A DNA stretch of 55,259 nucleotides from Sulfurovum sp. (lineage in GTDB: Bacteria; Campylobacterota; Campylobacteria; Campylobacterales; Sulfurovaceae). The translations under genes and the position numbers were made by a program. The notes below the pieces were generated by a model that saw nothing but the letters and a program-made list of their open reading frames with translations, did no database searches and was not told the DNA's origin. Positions 50,168-55,259 of the stretch are shown piece after piece; the stretch's first letter is position 1; every line of letters starts with the position of its first letter. Location: assembly GCA_030949725.1 (NCBI GenBank), contig JAUZSE010000008.1, positions 1 to 55,259 of the forward strand. The letters run 5' to 3'.

Positions 50168-51214
50168 ATGAGATTAGGTGTATATGTTTTTGCAGCATTG
50201 GCATTGATTGGAATGGTAGGTGCATTTACCTATGCTATGAATCCAGATTATTATGTTATGGAAGTAATGGGAATCAATTTTAATTTTCCTATTGCCCTTT
50301 GGGTTGTTTTACCCATGGTTCTTTTGTTTCTTTTTACGGTTATACATATCTTTTTTTATGGTTTAAAAAACTATTTTTTAGTTAAAAGATGGGTAAAGGA
50401 TACAAATACCTTAGAAGATGCACTCTATTGGTCTTTGGTCAATGAGCCAAAAAAACAAAAATATAGTATTGATGATATAGGAGATATCGCATGTATATTG
50501 GGGAAAGCTTCTCTTGATCTTTCTGATAATGTGGAGGATTTGAGTCCAAGACTTTCTCATGCTGTTAATATCATACAAAAAATAAAAAAAGGTGAGTATG
50601 TAGACATTAAAGAAGAAAAAATGTCTAAAGTCTTTAATGTGGGTAATCCAATTTTAGTACAAAATAGGCTCAATCGTCTTAAAACAGATGAAACATTCCC
50701 TGAAGATATTATGAGGTCTACTTCTGAGTATTCTCCTGTAGTCCAAGCACAAGCTCTTGAAGTATTTGCAAATAAAGAAAACTTTACTAATGCAAAGAAA
50801 TATGCAAAAGTTTTTGATATTAAAAACTTTTTGGTGATGCTCAAACGTATGAACCCAGAAAATAACCTTGAATTGACTCCAGAAGTTTTGACAGATTTTG
50901 TAGAGGCACTTGATTTTACTTGTAGTGATTTTGTAAAAATAGCTTTGGTGACAAAAAAATACTTTACACCTGAAGAAAATTTGACACTCTTTAGAAAGAT
51001 TCAAGAAGAAAATGAAAAAGCGCAAAATGCGTATTTGTATCTTTTGTTTGATTATGAACTATTAGAACAAGTTGCCATTTATTTTGAAGAACATGAAGAC
51101 AATGAATTTACAAAATTCAGGGCATTTTATGAGCTTAAAAATATGAACTCAAGATACAGAATGGAAGACATCATTGATATACATTCAGTCTGTAGAAAGA
51201 CAAAAGAGTATTAA
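50168..51214 (+). CDS. Inner-membrane protein with large cytoplasmic domain, unknown
   Basis: 348 residues. Two N-terminal transmembrane helices (about 3-21 and 40-66), then about 270 cytosolic residues, mostly alpha-helical with EYSPVVQAQALEVFANKENFTNAKKYAKVF-like segments that recall TPR/HEAT packing. No named family recognised. AAGGGAG precedes the ATG. The dus start (51228) lies 14 bp downstream, so the two may be co-transcribed. Confidence 0.6.
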   Translation: MRLGVYVFAALALIGMVGAFTYAMNPDYYVMEVMGINFNFPIALWVVLPMVLLFLFTVIHIFFYGLKNYFLVKRWVKDTNTLEDALYWSLVNEPKKQKYSIDDIGDIACILGKASLDLSDNVEDLSPRLSHAVNIIQKIKKGEYVDIKEEKMSKVFNVGNPILVQNRLNRLKTDETFPEDIMRSTSEYSPVVQAQALEVFANKENFTNAKKYAKVFDIKNFLVMLKRMNPENNLELTPEVLTDFVEALDFTCSDFVKIALVTKKYFTPEENLTLFRKIQEENEKAQNAYLYLLFDYELLEQVAIYFEEHEDNEFTKFRAFYELKNMNSRYRMEDIIDIHSVCRKTKEY

Positions 51215-51227
51215 AAAACATATACTT

Positions 51228-52178
51228 ATGGCTACTCTAGATTTTTCCAAACCACTTTACGTCTTAGCCCCTCTTGCGGGCTTTACTGACCTTCCTTTTC
51301 GCTCTGTTGTTAAGAAGTTTGGTGTGGATCTGACTGTATCTGAGATGATAAGTTCAAATGCCCTAGTACATAACTCTAAAAAAACACATCGTATGTTAGA
51401 AAAAAGTCCCATAGAAAACCCCTATGCTATACAAATTGCAGGTTCAGATATAAATGTCATAAAGAGAGCTGTAGAGATTCTTAATCAAAGAGAGGATATC
51501 ACAACTATAGACCTAAACTGTGGCTGTCCTGCACCTAAAATAGTCAATAACCTTCAAGGATCATCCCTGCTGACTGACTTGCCTCAAATGGCAAAAGTGA
51601 TAGAAACGATAAAAAAATATTCTAACAAAGAGTACACTTCTGTAAAGTTCCGTTTGGGTTTTAATGAAAAAAACCATAAAGAGATAGCTAGGCTCTGCGA
51701 AGAGAGTGGTGCTGACTATATAGCAGTACATGGAAGAACCAGAGCAGGCAAATATAAGGCATCGGTTGATTATGATGCTCTAGCTGAAGTAAAACAAGCA
51801 GTCTCCATACCTGTGCTTGCCAATGGTGATATAGACTCTCCTGCAAAAGTAAAGTGGGTACTTGAACATACAGGTGCCAATGGTGTGATGATAGGAAGAG
51901 CCACCGTAGGTAAACCCTGGATATTTAAACAAATTAGAGAGGGGATGGAAGAACCTACATCTGAACTTATAAAAGAAGTTGTTTTGGAGCATTACGATCA
52001 GATGATATCCCATTATGACAAATTTGGTGCTATTATGTTTAGAAAAAATCTACACTCTTATTCTAAAGCAGGCTATAAAGGTGCTTCTGTTTTTAGAAAT
52101 GAAGTCAATAATATAGAAGACCCCAAAGAGATGAGAGAGGCGATAGCAGCTTTTTTCTCACAATCATTTCTCCATTAA
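51228..52178 (+). CDS. dusB: tRNA-dihydrouridine synthase
   Basis: 316 residues from ATG at 51228. FMN-binding TIM barrel: LAPLAGFTDLPFRSVVKKFG, LNCGCPAPKI (catalytic Cys), KFRLGF, VHGRTRAGKY, NGDIDSP and GVMIGRATVGKPWIF. It reduces specific uridines in tRNA; the subgroup is closest to DusB by eye. Confidence 0.9.
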   Translation: MATLDFSKPLYVLAPLAGFTDLPFRSVVKKFGVDLTVSEMISSNALVHNSKKTHRMLEKSPIENPYAIQIAGSDINVIKRAVEILNQREDITTIDLNCGCPAPKIVNNLQGSSLLTDLPQMAKVIETIKKYSNKEYTSVKFRLGFNEKNHKEIARLCEESGADYIAVHGRTRAGKYKASVDYDALAEVKQAVSIPVLANGDIDSPAKVKWVLEHTGANGVMIGRATVGKPWIFKQIREGMEEPTSELIKEVVLEHYDQMISHYDKFGAIMFRKNLHSYSKAGYKGASVFRNEVNNIEDPKEMREAIAAFFSQSFLH

Positions 52179-52188
52179 GACTTTTCCA

Positions 52189-53487
52189 TTAAGACTTTTT
52201 GTGTGACCTCTCTACAAGTATGGAGAGGATAAAACTACTAAGTACAAAGCCAAGGAAAAGGAAAAAACCTACGTTTAAATGTGTGTCATTGGTAGTGATG
52301 ATGTTAATAGGAAGACTCCTTGCTTCAAGATCTTTGAGTTCATGTTCCACAATTCCGTCAAGACCTAGATAAGCCATAAAAATAGAAACGACCATCACAT
52401 CTGCCATAGACCATTTGGTTGACTTGAGAGCAAAGAAACGTACCACAGCGTTGTTACCTATGAAACTCCTACTATAAAAATAAAGATAAGTAGAGATCAG
52501 TTTTAAGAAAGGGAAGATCACACTAAACAGTGTCAATAAGACACCTACAAATATCATTTTAGCTTCATCATATTCTAATAAAAGTCTTACCAAATCAGAA
52601 ATACTCTTCGTTTGATAGAAAAGAACTTGATCTGTAAATATAATAGGTTTTTCAAGTATGGTAAAATGAAATTTTGCTATTTTGGCTTCTATGTCGATCA
52701 TAGGGAGGAAAAGCCCAGGGATGAGCAGTGTGACACTGGTCGTAGTGAGCAAAAAGAGGGTAATGGATTTCAGTATAGTGCCTTGCATAAGTACAAGTAA
52801 AATCAGAAAACCAGCCAATGATAATATGATAATAGCTGCTTGATCCATATCTTGGGCATTTTGTGCCAATATACCATCTAAGACTATGGTACAAGCTTCA
52901 AAACTTTCAGTATTGTAACGTTTTAAAATATTGGTATAGATGCTCATGTCTGTAGGAGAAACATTATTTTTAGTAAATTCACGCAGTTTGTCTCTCATGA
53001 CTTTTTTGAGAATTTTTTGGTTGTTGGGTCGTTCAAGTTCATTTAAAATGGTATCTGTAAATTCAGGTACACGCTTTCTTAAATCTTTTATATCTAGTAA
53101 CGAATCAGTTACCAATTGTTTTGTATCTCCCAAAAGACTGTTAAAAAAGCCACTTTGGTTTTTATTACGTTCTCTTACACTGCGGTCTGCTTCAACGATG
53201 AGTGTGTCGAGTATAGTCTCAATGTATGTTTTGATTTCGGCTCTGCTTGTTTCTGTAAAATCAAATTCATCGATTTTCTGATCCACAACATTTGAAATTC
53301 TATCTATCCAGATGGAAGAGTTAAAAAGACCAAATTCAACACTGTGTAGTTGCGCATAGTCAGCTTTTAACACTTTTGCTTTATGACCTGTTTCTATAAG
53401 ACCTACAACTGTATAAATCATAGATGAAAGTACAATAATACTCATAATAACCAACGAATATTTAAATATATTTTTAAAAAATGCCAT
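52189..53487 (-). CDS. PqiA-like membrane protein with N-terminal extension
   Basis: 432 residues. An N-terminal membrane helix (about 9-30), an extracytoplasmic stretch to about 215 (coiled-coil-like, VRERNKNQSG), then a C-terminal four-helix PqiA-type domain: LPGLFLPMIDIEA..., SVIFPFLKLISTYLYFY and KSTKWSMADVMVVSIFMAYLGL. PqiA proteins act with MCE proteins in envelope lipid transport or stress; no pqiB-like gene is adjacent. The long N-terminal domain is unusual. Confidence 0.65.
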   Translation of the reverse strand: MAFFKNIFKYSLVIMSIIVLSSMIYTVVGLIETGHKAKVLKADYAQLHSVEFGLFNSSIWIDRISNVVDQKIDEFDFTETSRAEIKTYIETILDTLIVEADRSVRERNKNQSGFFNSLLGDTKQLVTDSLLDIKDLRKRVPEFTDTILNELERPNNQKILKKVMRDKLREFTKNNVSPTDMSIYTNILKRYNTESFEACTIVLDGILAQNAQDMDQAAIIILSLAGFLILLVLMQGTILKSITLFLLTTTSVTLLIPGLFLPMIDIEAKIAKFHFTILEKPIIFTDQVLFYQTKSISDLVRLLLEYDEAKMIFVGVLLTLFSVIFPFLKLISTYLYFYSRSFIGNNAVVRFFALKSTKWSMADVMVVSIFMAYLGLDGIVEHELKDLEARSLPINIITTNDTHLNVGFFLFLGFVLSSFILSILVERSHKKS

Positions 53488-53675
53488 ATGTATGATTCCC
53501 TGCGTGGTTAATTATTATTTTTCTAATAGTATAAGTATATCAAAATTCGTGTAAAAGATGTAGAATTTGTTTGATAAAAACCTTAATGATTATATATACA
53601 CCAATATGTCAATTTCTTGGGTTTGTATTCTTTTTTCTTGAGAGTTATTCTCTTGTAGTCTTTCTATATAAAAAT

Positions 53676-53692
53676 GTTAAGTTTAACTTAAC
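53676..53692. promoter_or_regulatory. Palindromic box upstream of the PqiA-like gene
   Basis: GTTAAGTT-T-AACTTAAC is a perfect 8-bp inverted repeat. The plus-strand string from here (GTTTAACTTAACGTTATT) recurs with one change at 54453-54470, in the space between the MerR gene and the divergent small operon. A shared regulator, perhaps the MerR protein, is plausible. The 53488-53718 gap shows no gene. Confidence 0.45.
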
Positions 53693-53718
53693 GTTATTGT
53701 ATCATTGGACTCTTAGAG

Positions 53719-54396
53719 TTAATTTAATATTTCACTTTTTAGTGTAGAAAAAAATGCTTTATAGGTTTGTCTATTGAAGATATATTCCTTAGCATTGAAG
53801 AGTGTTCCAAAGAGTATTTTCCATAATACAGAGAAGTTTTCATCATTTCTAATATCACAGAGTTTTGTTTGTATTTGATGTTCAAGAAGACTGAGTGCTT
53901 TGGCATGAAAAACATACAGTTTAAGTATGTCATATTCAATGCCTACTTCATTAAAGTATCCTACGAGTTTGATTATTGAAGCCTCTTTTTCTGTAAAGTC
54001 ATTATCATTTATTGGCATGAGTATTTCATCATCTAGTAGTTTTTTAAGGAGTTCTTTGTCTACATTAAATTCCGCTATAAACGCCTCTTTTGTGTAATGG
54101 TTACTTTCTATTGAGATGGCACTTAATGTGTTCATTAGTGGTGTGATCATGCTCAATGATGTTGAAAAAGATTGATTTTTGTTTTGCAGTACATCTTTGA
54201 GTTCTTCATTTGTAGTACCAAAATGCTTTTTCATGTATGTAATATATCCAATCAGTTCTACATGCTCATTACTATAACGATGTACATTTGACTTTATTTT
54301 ATGTGCCTGAGGTAATAATCCTTCCTTGATATAGTAAAGAATAGTAGATTTTGGTACATTGGTTTTTGATACCAATTCAGATATTTTATATTCCAT
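53719..54396 (-). CDS. MerR-family transcriptional regulator
   Basis: 225 residues. The N-terminal winged HTH is clear (YKISELVSKTNVPKSTILYYIKEGLLP, then HRYSNEHVELIGYITYMKK). The C-terminal part is long (about 150 residues) and helical with only one Cys, so it does not look like the metal-binding group. Transcribed divergently from the small DsrE operon at 54489, sharing a 92-bp intergenic region. Confidence 0.82.
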   Translation of the reverse strand: MEYKISELVSKTNVPKSTILYYIKEGLLPQAHKIKSNVHRYSNEHVELIGYITYMKKHFGTTNEELKDVLQNKNQSFSTSLSMITPLMNTLSAISIESNHYTKEAFIAEFNVDKELLKKLLDDEILMPINDNDFTEKEASIIKLVGYFNEVGIEYDILKLYVFHAKALSLLEHQIQTKLCDIRNDENFSVLWKILFGTLFNAKEYIFNRQTYKAFFSTLKSEILN

Positions 54397-54452
54397 TGGA
54401 AATCCTCTTAAACTTTATGTAAGTATTATAGCATATAATGCATAACGAAAAG

Positions 54453-54470
54453 TTTGACTTAACGTTATTA
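54453..54470. promoter_or_regulatory. Shared box in the merR / DsrE-operon intergenic region
   Basis: GTTTGACTTAACGTTATT, matching the box near the PqiA-like gene (53681-53698) at all but one base. It lies between divergent promoters, with a TATAAT on the minus strand (54425-54430 region) toward merR. Confidence 0.45.
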
Positions 54471-54488
54471 GTATATAAGGAAAATAAA

Positions 54489-54584
54489 ATGTCACATATA
54501 GAACTACTGGAATTTGAAGTAATGAGTCCAGCGATTCAAGCAAAAGCAAAACCTATTTTAGAAAAGACTGGGAATACTCTATGA
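54489..54584 (+). CDS. 31-residue ORF, first gene of the DsrE operon
   Basis: MSHIELLEFEVMSPAIQAKA then KPILEKTGNTL, preceded by AAGGAAA. The stop overlaps the next ATG (ATGA). No family recognised; it could be a leader peptide or a truncated protein start. Its overlap makes translation of the next gene depend on it. Confidence 0.4.
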   Translation: MSHIELLEFEVMSPAIQAKAKPILEKTGNTL

Positions 54585-54775
54585 TGATTTGGAACTTATT
54601 CCGCGGTATTATTCTTGGTATTTGGGATTTTATTTTTTTGTTCTTTGGTATGTCCTATGAGAAACAGTCTGACAGACTGAATTTAGATAAACATGATAAG
54701 GATATAAGAGGTCCAGACAATCCAAAAACAAAAAGAACAGTGTATAGAGCAAATAAAGTAGGGGCAAAGAAATGA
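54581..54775 (+). CDS. Small single-helix membrane protein
   Basis: 64 residues: one transmembrane helix (WNLFRGIILGIWDFIFLFFG) and a basic/acidic tail (SDRLNLDKHDKDIRGPDNPK). Overlaps both neighbours by 4 bp, so it belongs to a three-gene operon with the DsrE protein. Unknown function, perhaps a membrane anchor for it. Confidence 0.55.
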   Translation: MMIWNLFRGIILGIWDFIFLFFGMSYEKQSDRLNLDKHDKDIRGPDNPKTKRTVYRANKVGAKK

Positions 54776-55221
54776 TTAAATTAATTTTATTATTCAATTT
54801 ATTAGCAATGAGTATACTTCATTCAAAAGAGTATAAAGTAGTATATGACTGTAGTTCCAGTGATGCCCAGTATATTAAAAGCCGTATGTGGCTCGTTGGA
54901 AAAACAATGGATATGATAAAAGAACAAGGCGATACAAGTCAAGTTGTTCTTGCATTGCATGGTGGATGTGTACCTATGGTATCAAAATCGTATGATTGGA
55001 TAGTAGCAGATGAAGATGTTCAAAATATTAAACAAGCACAGGATTATCTTAAAAGCTTATCAAAAAGAAAAAATGTAAAAATCATAGTTTGTGCTATGTC
55101 ACTCAATTCAAATGCAATAGAGAAGAAAGAAGTGTTGCCTTTCATTCAGATAGTTAAAAACAGTTTTATAGACACAATTTATTATCAAAACTTAGGTTAT
55201 GCATTGATGACATTTAAGTGA
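54772..55221 (+). CDS. Exported DsrE-family protein
   Basis: 149 residues; signal peptide (MIKLILLFNLLAMSILHSKE). The domain KVVYDCSSSDAQY, VLALHGGCVPMVS, IVCAMSLNSNAI and SFIDTIYYQNLGYALM matches the periplasmic DsrE/YchN-like fold; Cys residues at positions about 25, 66 and 107 could carry sulfur. Related proteins act in sulfur transfer. Downstream to the window end (55222-55259) nothing can be named. Confidence 0.75.
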   Translation: MIKLILLFNLLAMSILHSKEYKVVYDCSSSDAQYIKSRMWLVGKTMDMIKEQGDTSQVVLALHGGCVPMVSKSYDWIVADEDVQNIKQAQDYLKSLSKRKNVKIIVCAMSLNSNAIEKKEVLPFIQIVKNSFIDTIYYQNLGYALMTFK

Positions 55222-55259
55222 TTTTTCTCGCTCGGCTATCATCTCTTCCATTGAGACAC

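Overview
The window looks like the chromosome of a Campylobacterota (epsilonproteobacterial) bacterium, probably near Sulfurovum/Sulfurimonas. The DNA is AT-rich. It carries an aminodeoxyfutalosine-deaminase-type amidohydrolase (futalosine menaquinone pathway), a RibBA whose cyclohydrolase half has lost its metal-binding cysteines, FlhF, Bpt-type aminoacyl transferases, and two gene blocks whose order I remember from Campylobacter: amidohydrolase-aroQ-folK-flhF, and small Cys protein-fbp-mobB-lipoprotein-slt-yggT-gltX. The genus is inference.

Layout. 1-2800 is the right end of a degenerate filamentous (inovirus-type) prophage: partial secretin, small genes and an HUH replication protein with two frameshifts. 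It abuts a tRNA cluster (fMet, fMet, Gln, minus strand). 3.2-11.3 kb is core metabolism (ribBA, amidohydrolase, aroQ, M24 peptidase, folK, flhF, fbp, mobB). 11.3-16.6 kb is an insertion island: two DUF1566 lectin-like exported proteins, two copies of an ISAs1-type element (10-bp target duplications), an ISKra4-type element nested in the second copy, and a REPIN-like hairpin pair. 16.7-31.4 kb returns to mostly core genes (slt, yggT, gltX, mnmC-like, tandem bpt, trpC, gdhA, yaeQ) plus an exported 11-residue-repeat protein. 31.4-34.6 kb is a second wreck: an ISAzo13-type element split by an IS4-type element beside a broken glycosyltransferase. 34.6-47.3 kb holds two efflux operons facing away from each other: a heavy-metal RND system (minus) and a TetR-controlled TolC/MFP/RND/SMR system (plus). 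47.4-55.2 kb has a second 11-residue-repeat paralogue, mltB, rlmH, dksA, dus, a PqiA-like membrane protein, and a MerR regulator divergent from a small DsrE operon.

A feature that colours everything: at least 16 otherwise conserved genes carry single-base indels, most of them in short A or G/C runs. The two ISAs1 copies disagree with each other at exactly such runs. Many 'pseudogenes' may therefore be sequencing or assembly errors. The most novel-looking items are the paired hendecad-repeat exported proteins with matching promoters and terminators, the DUF1566 pair whose divergence resembles diversity-generating mutagenesis, and a GTAG-headed REP hairpin lying inside an mnmC reading frame.
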